DNA of 64,000 nucleotides, taken from Temnothorax longispinosus (Eukaryota > Arthropoda > Insecta > Hymenoptera > Formicidae). Location: positions 15,309,692 through 15,373,691 of the forward strand of contig NC_092367.1 in assembly GCF_030848805.1 (NCBI RefSeq), read 5' to 3'. The translations under genes and the position numbers were made by a program. Below the pieces are notes generated by a model that saw nothing but the letters and a program-made list of their open reading frames with translations, had not been told where the DNA came from and did no database searches. Numbering within the stretch: position 1 is the stretch's first letter; the number at the start of each line of letters is the position of its first letter. Positions 19,564 to 31,300 of this stretch are shown here, piece after piece.

Positions 19564-19622
19564 CGAGAGCCCGTTCGCAGTTTAATTTGCTAATAGACGT
19601 AAGGATTATAATTTTAATAGAG

Positions 19623-19628
19623 AATAAA
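19623..19628 (+). promoter_or_regulatory. Polyadenylation signal AATAAA
   Basis: A canonical hexamer 60 bases after the stop of the MADF-BESS gene, with downstream T-rich sequence. Confidence 0.6.
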
Positions 19629-20542
19629 CAATGGTATTTTTTCAGTAACGTTCGCGCAATATCTTGGCACGTTTTTTTCTTCCCGTCCCAATGATAATCC
19701 CACTTCCGATCCGATTCTACAGATTCTTTTTTAGCTCCGTACATAAAAGTCTTCAATTTAAATTTGTAATCTTACAGTAAAATTCTTTCGTCAATTTGGA
19801 AAATCAATTGAAAATTCATTTATCGCAAGAGTGTAACTCTTTTTTTAAAATAATGTTCACTTTTACGTCCGAATGAAAAAAAAAGGTCCACGATAAATGC
19901 AAGTTGCTCAAGACCGCGATAAAATAACTGAAGAGATCTTGTAATTTATCATTCCTTCGCGAAATTAAGTCTTCCTCGAAACAGGTTTGCAAGAATATTC
20001 ATAAAAGTGAATGAATAAACGTCGCTCGACATATACATGCATATATTTTTCACGTCGCCGGAATGATACTTAAAATAGCTTCACCTTTACCGTCGGCTCT
20101 GAAGAGGCTTTTTAATTAATGACGCACCAGTCGCCGGCACAATTAGTGTTATTAGCGCCCGCACGCCTCACCTATCTACGTCATAGACAGAAACCTAATT
20201 ATATTCTACCGTGGTAATTGATTTCTCGCTTCGCGTATTGCCGCATTTTTCACTCTTCGTGATTAAAAGGCGCGGATCAGCGGAAAAGCACCGCGGCACC
20301 GCACACATTACATCGAAATTGATCCAGCTCGATCCACGCGCAGGGATCAAACAAGCAGAGAGAGAGAGAGAGAGAGAAAGGATACGATGCCCTAATCGCG
20401 GGAAAGCAATCCGGCGGGAGGGTGCAGAGTAGACCAAATTTACCAATGTCGATATACATCACGTTTGTTAACCCTTCGCTACGCCAAGTACTCGCAATTG
20501 GCTAATCCGCGCATTAATACAATGGCTTATCTAAACTCATCT
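19629..20542. other. Intergenic, no gene seen
   Basis: AT-rich to mixed sequence without exon-like blocks. An (AG)n microsatellite of about 11 units lies at 20356-20377. Confidence 0.5.
20356..20377. repeat. (AG)n microsatellite
   Basis: Uninterrupted AG dinucleotides, about 11 units. Confidence 0.9.
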
Positions 20543-20690
20543 ACACTGTTAAATTCGTAGTGGCAAATTATATACTCAATTTGAGTCATTTTCAACTATT
20601 GCTATAGGTCGCCACTGCTCCTATACTCAGTATATCATTAATTTAACTAAAATAATATTGTTTTGTGTTAAAATAATACATTTTGACGTA
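20543..20690 (+). repeat. Dispersed repeat, copy 1
   Basis: The segment beginning ACACTGTTAAATTCGT and ending near TTTTGTGTTAAAATAATAC is related, in reverse orientation, to 57203-57378. Shared words include CAAATTATAT, TATAGGT, TTAATTTAACTA and AATATTGTTTTG-type blocks, with indels between. It is AT-rich and non-coding, probably two copies of a MITE or other short element. Confidence 0.6.
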
Positions 20691-23531
20691 TATGGTAGTT
20701 AAAAATAACACAATGTTATTTAACTCAAGATATTGATTTAAATTTCATCCTTCAAATAATTTAATATACTGGATAGGATATATATAAACTACAAACGAAC
20801 GAGATTTTTCTTCTCCACATAGTGATGAATGTAAGATATTTTAATCGCCGGCGGATATATTATTATAAATTCCTTTTCAAGACATTTTTGCAATATTCAG
20901 CTTGCATATACGTGAATTCGGCCTCGCGTATATGTGTTAATAAGCGATTATTAATACATAACATAATTTAATAAGCGATTTCCACGTTAATATAATAAGG
21001 ATATATTTTTGATGAAATAATATAAATTATATAATATTTAGCGAATATATTAACCTATTTTGTACGTCAGTAAAGATCAGTCCTGCGCACGTTGCGCGAG
21101 ACTCGTCCCTTCTTTTTTTACGACGAATTCTAGCTTTTTCGACGAGTTTTCTGAAACCAACTAATGAGGTACAGAACGTGAATAGAAGTATCGCACCTGC
21201 TGCGTCATTATGACACTTCTCTCAAGGATTGTAAAGCCGCTCACAGCGCTGAAAAGACCGTGTTTTTTACAAATCTCTATAATTTAAATATATACTTTTC
21301 TGCGCGAATTTTTAAACAATTAAAACTGAAAATAACATTTTTCCAACCTCAATGTACGAGCTGCGTAAATTTCGTACAAATTATATTTTTTATTTACAAT
21401 ATGACATTAAAATGAAGATATCCCGTCTCTTGCGAAATAATCGATTTATATAATAAAGTTATTAAGACTAAGCATAACAGCTTGACATGTAATTTATTCA
21501 AACAAACTAATCATGTTTTTCTAACATTGAAATAATACTGATCGATGGGTAGCGTTATACGCTGCTCTGAAAATTAATGGCATACTGTTACAATATATTT
21601 TTTCGGTACGCTCGAGAGAGGACTGAGCGAAATATGAGGGCGTGTAGTCACGATATTACTCCACCCTACACATTACAAGTGGAATAGAAAAACAGAGTTA
21701 TTCTGTTCCGGCCTGCGTTGATGGGTAAACATCGATCATTCAATGCTGGATCACGTATGCTGGAAGAGTGCGTATCAATCATATTTTTAAAAAGAGAAAC
21801 CTCTCATTTTATAACAATGATTAAGTTTAATAGGAGTTATTTTTTAAATATATTAACTATACATGTATTAAATTCAAAGAATTTTGATTAATGAGCAACA
21901 ACACATGAGAATATGCAAGGGATTATATGAAGATGTCCAAACTTTAGAGATTTAAGAAAAATAAAGAGTTTAGACGTACCGAAAAGCATATTTTATCGTT
22001 ACGGGCGATTTATACAATTTTCTCTAGAAACTCCGCTTTTTCCTGAGCTCATAGGGATTTCGTAACAAGCCGATGCACCGTCGTCGATTAAATTTACGCA
22101 AATTTCACAACTCGATTAACGGCGATACTTCATCCAATCGCGTTACGTACCGACGCCGCCGCCGAGCTAATGGACAGTTATTATGATGTCGGACCGGCGG
22201 ATAATGGGCCGATGGATATTGCGGCGGATGGGCGATATGCAAGCGCTAATTTTGTTGTCGCGCCGGGTATGCCGTACGTCCAAGTGCAGCGTGCATATGC
22301 GCTCCCTGGTGCCGGCTGCGTGTACGCACGCACGCATGCATTGTCCCCGTGTCTCGCGGCGTTTGCGTTACGTCGGCAAAAGCCTTCTCGCGGGGCTATC
22401 GAGGGTGCTCCGATCCGGCGGCGGCATTCATCACTCCTCGCTATTTGGTGTACCGACCCGGCTGATTAATCGATTGATCCCCTCGACAATTTTATATTCA
22501 CACACACACATTTGAGCTCTCACACGCCGTGCCGGAATTCCGCGTTTTGTTTCGACGAGAATACTCGAGGCTTTGAAAAACGACAATCGCGAATGACGTT
22601 TCTATTTCAAGCGCGACGTCGAATATAGAGAAGCAATCTGATCGATGGCGAGAGGGGCGAAAAGGCCAAAGTACCCTTCTGGAGTTCTCGGGAAGAGTGG
22701 AACTCGGGAGAGAGAGAAAAGTTATAATCTTCCTAACTTTAAAAATAAATTCTCTCAAGCTTCCCGGAAAGTGAGCTGGACCACCTCACGATCGTTCAAT
22801 CTGCCGTCGAGTGTTTTTCCTCGCTGTACACGAGCATCGCGATAATTGTACACGAAACTTTCCAACTTGTCGGGAAGCGCGGCAAGATGTATATATATTT
22901 CATCGCAACAGCGGCAACGACAGAACGTGTGCGCGCGCGCTCAACGGCTTCATCGCGGAATTGTCGGCTCCATTATAGGCGCAGCCTGTATTGAACGAGA
23001 ATCGCGTGATATACCTCGATGCACCGTGACTGTTATACGCTATGTTAACAACGCGATGCCACTGACACCGCGCGCACGGGCCCGTTGAATACGACGTATT
23101 GTGCGACGTCCCGTCCCCCGTCCCGCTCGCGCGCGAGCTCCATCCCGATAACGTCGTGTTCGTAGCTCCTGAGTGAGTTTGCACCAGTTTCTGAGGTGGT
23201 TGGCAGCGCGCAACGCTGCCGGTTATTGAACATCGAAGCGACGCGCGCGCTTTGAGTTTAATTAAACCAGGTTATTAAGGGACGACGATGCGTCAGGGCG
23301 ACGCGGGCCGGGCGAACGGTGCGCCCTAAATGTTCGACACACAGACCTATAGCGTTTGTAGAATTGTCGGGTAATGTGATCTCTCGAAATAGGATATCTT
23401 TCGCGCGAAAGAAAAATGTGTTTAATTAATTAAACAGTAAACTCTCAAATTCTGGTCAATCCATTTCAATTTATTTTTACGAAACTCGACGTATTTCTCC
23501 GTTTATCATTTATTATTACCATCCTTTTCAG
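20691..23531. other. Intergenic or intronic, no gene seen
   Basis: AT-rich until about 22.1 kb, then CpG-rich to 23.3 kb with overlapping open frames on both strands that look compositional. No domain-like peptide was found. Confidence 0.45.
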
Positions 23532-23641
23532 TTTCCAGAGGCGCGGCTATACCGAGAGAACGGCATGGATTATATACCTTCCCAACTTATTCATCTTCGT
23601 TCCTTCCCGGTCCTTCCCACAGGAGTTCGCAACATGACGAG
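23532..23641 (+). other. Candidate exon, splice-bounded
   Basis: A 110-base segment lies between CCTTTTCAG and a donor GACGAG|GTAACT. Two of its three forward frames are fully open; one reads FPEARLYRENGMDYIPSQLI and onward. The CpG-rich sequence makes open frames common, and no partner exon is identified, so this could be a UTR or alternative first exon or a chance match to splice consensus. Confidence 0.25.
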
Positions 23642-25139
23642 GTAACTTTTCGCTCGGCTAGAAACAGCCGCTACCGTCTAGACACGAGATGCACTATATT
23701 AACACCGGTATATTGCATCGACTGAATAGCTTAGTCGAAAGCTCAGTCAAGCTCAACGCCAACGCACCTCTTCTTTCAATTTTTCCCTGCAAAAGGAGGT
23801 TAGCATCTTCTCCTTTGTACCCTTTTACCCTTTGCTCTGTCCTTTTTCGTAAACTCCTGCAAATAGTTCGAGAGGAAACTTATGTTATTAGTTTTGGATC
23901 AATTAAGATATCGACGACATAAAATAAAATGAGAGTAGCAGGGTAAAAGTAATTAAAACTTTTAAGATTCAAAAGTATATAAGTTACTGTTGTCGAATTG
24001 TAAATCTTTTTCAGTGATTCAAATATTCCGAGAGCTCATCGATCTTTTAAATCGTTCTTCACGAAAACGGCAGCTCCGACTACAATTAATCGTGAACGAG
24101 GAACACGTTTACCTTTTGGTTCGGCCTGGTCGCACCGACAAAGTAGCGAAAACGAGCGAGTACGGGAGATCACAAAGATTCACTTTGATCATAAAGTGAA
24201 ATGCAATCACTTCCTATTCTCTTTTTCTATCCGCCACCGTGTGTCCGACCAGCGCGTTCCATAAAAGAGTTCATTCTCTATGACCCGAGGCTCTCCACGT
24301 TCAATATCACCTATCCCATTTCTCTTTCGGCGAAATAAATCTCGCAAATTCGTCTTACGATAGAGCAATGACCGACATGTGGTTTGTTCAACGATACGAA
24401 TGCGATTGCATTATCGTCACGTAGATAGTCAAAATAAATCGGAATTGACGCGATAACGAATGGGATAAAATAAAAAATGGTACTATAAATTGAAAAAAAG
24501 AGACGTGTCGAGAAGAAATAATCTATGGCAGAAAAATAATATATATCTATCCTAAAATAAATAAAAAAAGAAGTATATTAGTTTGGTATTTGTGGTAGAC
24601 GATTTTTCAAGTATGTAGCAAATTCGTGAAAATTAATTTTTAAATTGACAGAATTTTAACAATACGATTGTAACAATGAAGAACAAAATTAATATTTTGA
24701 AAACAGAGCGTAAAGTTCGTTACTTAAATAAAATTAAATTTTAAGATTCTAAGAAAATTAGTTATTGATACTAAATTAATGAGAAAATTAATGAGTACAA
24801 AGATCTTTTGTGGTTATAAAAATTTGAGCTAATAAATTATATTTAAGTATTACATGCTGTCATCTGTAGACGTCTTATAATCAATATTTTTAATTTTTGC
24901 AAATAAATATAATAAACTATCTATTTCCAAAGGGAAAAAAGTTTTCTTTATAAATAGGAACTTTTACAAGATTTCGTGAATAAAAATCTTTCCTTTTAAT
25001 TCTCAAATCGCAAATAAAGAAGGAAATGTCAATTAATCCGGCGAGTAATAAATAATATAAAAATAATAAAATACATACCTGCAGTTGCTCCGCCGTCGTC
25101 TTATGCCTTCCAAGCCTCCTCTTCCTCTCGAACTTTCTC

Positions 25140-25142
<3 letters not shown>
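23642..25142. other. Intergenic or intronic, no gene seen
   Basis: Mostly AT-rich sequence. No exon-like block, RNA gene or clear repeat is seen before the (AC)n tract. Confidence 0.5.

Positions 25143-25190
<48 letters not shown>
25143..25190. repeat. (AC)24 microsatellite
   Basis: Forty-eight bases of uninterrupted AC dinucleotides. Confidence 0.95.
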
Positions 25191-25192
<2 letters not shown>

Positions 25193-25898
25193 GCGAAAAC
25201 ACGATTAATTGCAATCTCTAACTAATGGTTTGTACGACGTACGCAACGCACAAAACAAACGACACATTATTAATAAACGATACCTGACGGCTTTCCATTA
25301 CTCTAACTGCATGTACGTCCCGACAATCTGCGTGCTACTCCAATACTCTCAAAGTTCGGAAACGGACAAGTTACATTTATATCAACGAAATCTTAAAGCG
25401 TGACGCGAGTTAAAATCAATCGTTCGAAAATCAATCGAAGTAGTAATACCGACATCGATCGTAAATCACCGCGATGACAGGGCAGTTAATAATTTCTATT
25501 CTCCATCGTATCGAATTCGATCTTAAAGTAGCTTTCTAACTTTGCGCGATCAAATCGTGCAAAGTGTACCCGAGCAAATAGCACGGTCGGCTCGACACAG
25601 ACGCTCGCGAAGTGTTAATTACAGTTATCCGATCACTCGAGATAATAAACGCTAAGAGATAATCGTGCTTGTAATGAAGGATCGAGGGACAATGTTTCGA
25701 GGGATCGACAATATGTGTAGCGACCGCTTCGCGCAACCACCTTCTCGCTCGAGTGTCGTCGCAAGAGTGATGGCGCGGTGTCCTTGCGTAACGGCAACGG
25801 TTAAAATATACCGCTTGACGTACGCGTGTGCATACAACAAACATAGACCGGCCGGCCGCCGGCGTGCGCTATCGGCTCGGCGCTACGAGATACTTTAA

Positions 25899-26054
25899 AG
25901 CTGGCCACACACACTTTTTCGTAACAGTAACAGTAGGATTTCGACCAATCGCGTTGCTCGATTCGAAAACGTACGGCCGTACGTTCCCGAATCGAGTAAC
26001 ACGATTGGTCGAAATCCTACTGTTACTGTTACGAAAAAGTGTGTGTCCGGGGCC
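25899..26054. mobile_element. Palindromic MITE, family A copy 1
   Basis: The arms run inward from AGCTGGCCACACACACTTTT on the left and GGCCCCGGACACACAC (reverse complement of the right end), and pair almost perfectly for about 65 bp through CAGTAGGATTTCGACCAATC. TAA flanks both sides (25896-25898 and 26055-26057), the three-base TWA target duplication typical of PIF/Harbinger elements. Length is 156 bp; no coding capacity. Confidence 0.75.
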
Positions 26055-26892
26055 TAACGCTTTTTCAAAATAAATCCGTGAATGTTTACGTCGTTTATAT
26101 TATACATTAATTGATGAGAATTATCGTAGTACGAAGAACGTGTATTCGAAGAACGAATTAATTACGAGATATCATGGAACATTCCCTTCGGGCTTCGATT
26201 CTTTTCGCGCAATTTCGCTCCGCACGTGACGCAAAAAGAATGAATTAAATTATTATTTCATTGCTAACAATGTGTATTCGCTAACGATGATAATTTTTTT
26301 TTATTTGATTGTATCTCGTATCTCGCGCTTCGAATTTTACGCGATAGTATGTGTAACTCGCGAAACAATTTCGGCTTGAGAACGTAAAATAATACGCGAA
26401 TCGCCGAGTATAATCGTGAGTCTATAAAATACAGCGCAAAACGTGATGCATGTGCAACAGTTCGATTGTATTATCGAAGTTAATACTGAAAAGAAAAGGA
26501 ATATATAGATAGAGAATATTCGTGAACACATATCATAAAGTACGAAACGTTTCTCGGTATAAGAACAAACCGGTAGATAGACACTTAGCCTTAGCCTTAG
26601 CCTGAGTCACCTGAGTGTTTGTTTTGTTTTGGAGCACCCCGCGCCTCTCGGGTATCTACGCCGCGCGCCGCGCCATTGTCCTATCATTCGCGCGCCGAAA
26701 CTCGAACCGGCAGGCAGCTATGTGATCCGTTCCGCGTATTAGCGCGTTACCATTCATCGAGATCATTCCTTTAGCATTTATCGACTCGCGCGACAAGCTA
26801 CTTTCACGATAAACGATTCGTAATTTGCGTGTATCGTTAGCGTGTCGATGCGGCAGCGATTTACCGAAGCAAATCTTTTTGTTACGGAGTAA

Positions 26893-27102
26893 AGCCCCTT
26901 GCACAATGTCAGGTAACAGGCAATAGGAACAAGGAATAGAAATCAGAAATCATGTATAAATGCAGAATAAACAGGGACACAGGCAATAGACACAGAGTTT
27001 CCATGACGAAATCATAGCATTCAAATTTTTTAGGTTGTAATTAACGATTTTTTTGTTATTTCCTGTTCCTATTGCCTGTTGCCTGGCATTGTGCAAGGGG
27101 CT
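26893..27102. mobile_element. Palindromic MITE, family B
   Basis: Terminal inverted repeats AGCCCCTTGCACAATG plus about 25 more bases (GGTAACAGGCAATAGGAACA on the left, its complement on the right) enclose an AT-rich centre. It is flanked by TAA at 26890-26892 and 27103-27105, giving a clean three-base target duplication. Length is 210 bp, non-coding; class PIF/Harbinger-like by the TSD. Confidence 0.75.
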
Positions 27103-27208
27103 TAACAGCTGATTCTAGTAATGGAAAGCTATAATGTATCGATCGTTTGTCACTAACATTTCGTTTGTTTTGTTGAGACTGTGCGTCGTATACGACGTAT
27201 ACGGTTAA

Positions 27209-27397
27209 AGCAGGGCACACACACTTTTCGTAGACCGTAACAGTAAGGTTTCGACCAATCATCGTGTTGCTCGATTCTTACTTCTACGGTTACAGACGGC
27301 CGAATCGAGCAACGCGATTGATAAAAACCTTACTGTTACGTCTTACGGATAATACTATATAATAATTTTCCGATACGGAAAATATGTGTGGCCAGCA
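27209..27397. mobile_element. Palindromic MITE, family A copy 2
   Basis: The left end AGCAGGGCACACACACTTTT and right end (complement TGCTGGCCACACA) match family A at 25.9 kb, and the internal block AAGGTTTCGACCAATC is shared too. TAA flanks both sides (27206-27208 and 27398-27400). Length is 189 bp, with more diverged arms and an extended right side compared with copy 1. Confidence 0.75.
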
Positions 27398-27419
27398 TAA
27401 TGCCGAGGCTACCATAAAG

Positions 27420-27576
27420 TATCGCGCGAGTTATCTGGTAATTATATAATGCGCGATCGTAATTAATCGTGTTTTCGCGAGTGTGTGTTCGGTGTAGGTA
27501 TATGTGTGTGCAACGAGGAAACGTGAGAGGAGGAGGAGGCCTAGGGGGCATCTGGCGACAGCGGAGCAACCATGAG
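27420..27576 (+). ncRNA. Probable first exon of a spliced non-coding or 5'-UTR transcript
   Basis: The exon ends at a good donor, ATGAG|GTAACT (27576/27577), after a purine-rich GAGGAGGAGGAGG leader. Its 5' end is not determinable; 27420 is nominal. Spliced to the exon at 28135 it would encode only MRSNVVTS before a stop, so it is more likely non-coding RNA or a 5' UTR with a short upstream ORF. The MITE at 27209-27397 lies just upstream. Confidence 0.35.
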
Positions 27577-28134
27577 GTAACTTATTGATATATATATTGT
27601 TTCTTACTTGCGAAGTTAATTGTCCATGTCTCTTTAATTGGATCGTTTTGGATTCGGATGATTTAAATAATATTTAAAGAGAAAGACTTTCAATTATATA
27701 ATTTAAATTAAACTTTGTTAATATTCTGAAAGCTGCGTCATCCCTCCCCCTCGCGCAAGAAATTGACTCTCGTGCGGAAAAAACTGAGCTGGGCTTACAT
27801 GGGTGCAAGTGTGGAGAGAATAATCTTGATGTCGAGAGTACAATCTCATTGTCAGACGATTCATTCCACAACTGAACCCACTGATTATTAGGATCTTGAG
27901 CCCAATTTGAATTATGCTTTTATCCAATCAGAGTCACTATGTGCGAAATATGTAATCCTGCAGGATTACACATTTGATATATACAAAATGACTGTGATTG
28001 GGTATACAGCTGTTGGATATACAAGGCAATTATGCATGACCCGATATCTCATTATCTTTATGGGAAAAGAAATGTTGAAATATCAGTTATCTTGAACGCT
28101 ACTACAATTTGATTTTTATATTCGTGTGTTACAG

Positions 28135-28187
28135 GTCCAACGTAGTTACATCGTAGTTAATTAGCTCCGTTGCTGCGCATCGTATCG
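28135..28187 (+). ncRNA. Probable second exon of the spliced transcript
   Basis: Fifty-three bases between TGTGTTACAG and TATCG|GTGAGT, both strong consensus splice sites. The exon contains stops in the frame set by the upstream ATG. A stable hairpin follows 22 bases into the next intron. Confidence 0.4.
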
Positions 28188-28209
28188 GTGAGTGGTGAAT
28201 TCTCTTTTG

Positions 28210-28300
28210 ATTTCAATGCGAGGTAATGAATCTGTGAATGGCACATGTATAGGGAGAGTTAGGTATATAACATCTCACAGATCCATTACCTTTTTGAAAT
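28210..28300 (+). ncRNA. Pre-miRNA-like hairpin candidate
   Basis: A basal stem ATTTCAA/TTGAAAT, a small internal loop, then AGGTAATG/CATTACCT, one mismatch, ATCTGTGA/TCACAGAT, and a partly paired terminal region form an imperfect hairpin of 91 nt. Size, mismatch pattern and intronic position fit a miRNA precursor. I recognise no known mature miRNA in either arm; AATGGCAC inside the 5' arm resembles a miR-263-type start, but the rest does not match. It could also be a short MITE. Confidence 0.35.
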
Positions 28301-31300
28301 GGATGGGCTAGGAAAGCTTTACACAAATATGTTTAATCCTGAATCGCGTACGGCGATCAATTATGCGTGTAATAGAACAGAATTTATTATTCTCTCGACG
28401 CATTATTGATCATGTGGTCATTTATTGCGATGATTTGCAACAGAGTAAGGAGTATAAATATATGAATTATTGCGAAGAAGACTTTCAGGTTAATTAGAAT
28501 AATTAAGAGAATACCATGAAATATATAATATCATATATCAATTTTAATATCAATTGTATAATGGATTAATTTTCAAATTTAATGCTTAAATAAATAAAGA
28601 AGAAGAACCAAATAAAATGTTTTTTTTTTTATAATTAATTATAACCAAAGGCCGAATATAAAATTTTTATTTAATTTTATTTTCTTCATGGTGTTTACAT
28701 CTCATAGATGATAGACATCGGATATCTTTATCAATTGTATTTATACGGAATAAAAAAATATAATGTTATCATAGAGTAGGGAAAACTTGTTTAACTATTT
28801 ATATGTATTTTTTATTTTCTGCCTAATTATTTTTTAAATAAGATTTGGCCTTTCTATATTTATTCAGGATTAAACAGTATAAATTGCAAATATATAAAGT
28901 ATAAATTCCACAGCATAAAGTGCAAGAAAGCAATATTTAGGCATTTTTTCAAGGTACATATTTCGCAAGCATAAATAAAAGAAACGGAAAAGATACAAAA
29001 TCATACGTGGTATAAACTAATTTGTTTATGTATTAATTAATGCGATAAGAATCATTAATTGTATTTATTGTTACAACAGATCAATCTTATTCTGATCTTT
29101 AATAGCCTGTCCATTTTTTAATAGTCTATAATATCTATTTGTTGATATATCGATTTTATATTATTCAAAACGAAATAAGATACAGTAAAGTTTGATAAGT
29201 ATTTTATAAAATAATAAATTAATATACGTATAAGTACAAATAACACGTAATTTACGAGCAGTGAATACCACAAACTATGCAATATCATTGCCTATAATTC
29301 TGTTTGCTCATAATTTGAAAATTATTATGATCGCAACATTTTTGTATGAACAAGATATAATTTTTATTGCATTAAATTATCGATTTGACGACTTGATCAT
29401 TTCTATAGTAAAGAAAAATCACATCCAAATATTGCGAAAAGACGCAAAGACAAAGACGGAAAAATGCAGGGAAACTTGCGAAATTATAAATATCGCTCGA
29501 ATTAAAAAATTGACTTTCGTCTTTATTTAATCTTTAGAATACTTAATTGTTTATTTTAGCTGCTTACTTGAGCTATTTTCTTTGTAAACGTATTCTTGCA
29601 TGCGCTATTTAGCAATTCGAGTCTCGTTCGCGGTAAAAGTTCTAAATTGCTAAACCTAAGTTGTCCTCACTCGGCCGCGTTTATCCGGGAATTGAAACGA
29701 AAGGCGATTCGAAATAATTCCGGGAGCGCCGTCTGACGAACGTGCGGGACTACCGCGGAGCATAATTCCGACTGAAATGAAGATTTCAAACGGAATTTGC
29801 TTACGTCAGAAATAAAAGTCGTTCTCGACTCTTTCAATCCCGGGATACGCTTCGCGCGCGCACGCCGGATAGAAGAGGTACGAACGAGGAGGAACGAGGA
29901 GAAGCGGATCTAATTTCCATTCGGGCAGACAAAGCGGGAATGCGTCTCGCAGCGGTAACAGGAAAAAAGCGGTGAGACTGCATCTCTCTTCGAAGGAAGC
30001 TCATCGTGTCGTCGTCTCCCGCCGTGAGACGCAGACTGATACGCGACCCTTTTTCTCTTTGTCGCCGCGGTGGCGAGCTGGACGCACTACAAAAGACGCG
30101 TTTTATTGCAATTCGAGAAATACCGTAAATAAAGGATGCCGTGACGAACGGCGCCGTCTCTCGAGCCACTGAACCGATATCGAGGTTTCACTCTCTGTCG
30201 AAATCAACCTTCTCTCTACCATTGATGATATCGTGTTCGTCGTGTTCCCCATACGCAATGATAACCGAATTTAGCGGTTAGTAGACGAACCGCGAGACAC
30301 CCAATAATACTGTTAACTATCCAATTTTTCAGCTCAAACAATTTACACTTTTCCAAATTTTTCGCATTTTTCCCGCTTTGTAGAATACTTTATCGCAACT
30401 TGATCTCTGAAAATGATCAGATTGTTGAATTGATAGTCCATAACGTCCATAAATAGTCGACTCGTCCATAAAAATAATAATTTATTTTTACGGGACGATT
30501 ATGTTGGTAATTTATCTTATAACTCAACTTTCGCACGAGAACGTGACATATTCCCTTCGTTTGTTATCGGATAAGAAAAACTTCAACTCGCGCCAGTATC
30601 ATTAATTTATCTTCGTGTAGAAGATAACCCCCTCTCCCCCGTTAAATTTCGCAAAGGATTGTAACGTGCCACCGTTTCCTCTCCTTTCCCTTTATGGACA
30701 CGCCAATGGACACGCAAAACCTTCGCTCGACTCGAGAGCACCTCTGCTGTGTAAAAAACGAGACAATGTTGAACCGCGTTGATTAATGCCGGCGCTCTCG
30801 CGTGATATGTTCGCCCCGAAGTTCCTTTGGGATTTCTTCTTCACGCTCGCACATAAGACACGTCGGGAGGAGGAGGAAGGAGTTTCCTTCTGAAAATCGC
30901 GGGGACCCAACCGCGCAAAAATGCGGTCGCGGCTCTGATTAATGTCCGAGGCGCGTAAAATATATCGCCTGCCGCATAGCCGCGCCGCCGCGCCTGCCGC
31001 CGCAAGCACGCGAGAAATAAAGAAGAGAAAACGCTTCCGCGCGACTTTAAGCTAACGGACTTCGTACAAAGGACGATAATTACGAAGTACAATAAGGGAG
31101 AAATATCGGCTTGCGGTCTTCGTCGAGGAAATATCGTCTCCGTGTTCCGCGGAGTTTCTGGCGCTGTTACAATGTCGCATAATGAATTTAAGGTCGTACG
31201 TCTTATTAATCTATATACTGATATAAATTTTAACGAGAAACGAAATATAAGTATCGCGTGTCTACAGAACAGAATTTTACTCAAAACTTACTTAAAATTT

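Noticed and set aside
22170..22515. Open frame starting MDSYYDVGPADNGPMDIAAD
   Set aside because: It looks protein-like at first, but the other frame is equally open and the sequence is an imperfect GCGGAT-rich stretch; no exon borders or partner exons.
26584..26602. TTAGCC triple repeat considered as telomere-like
   Set aside because: The unit is not the insect telomere repeat TTAGG, and only three copies are present.
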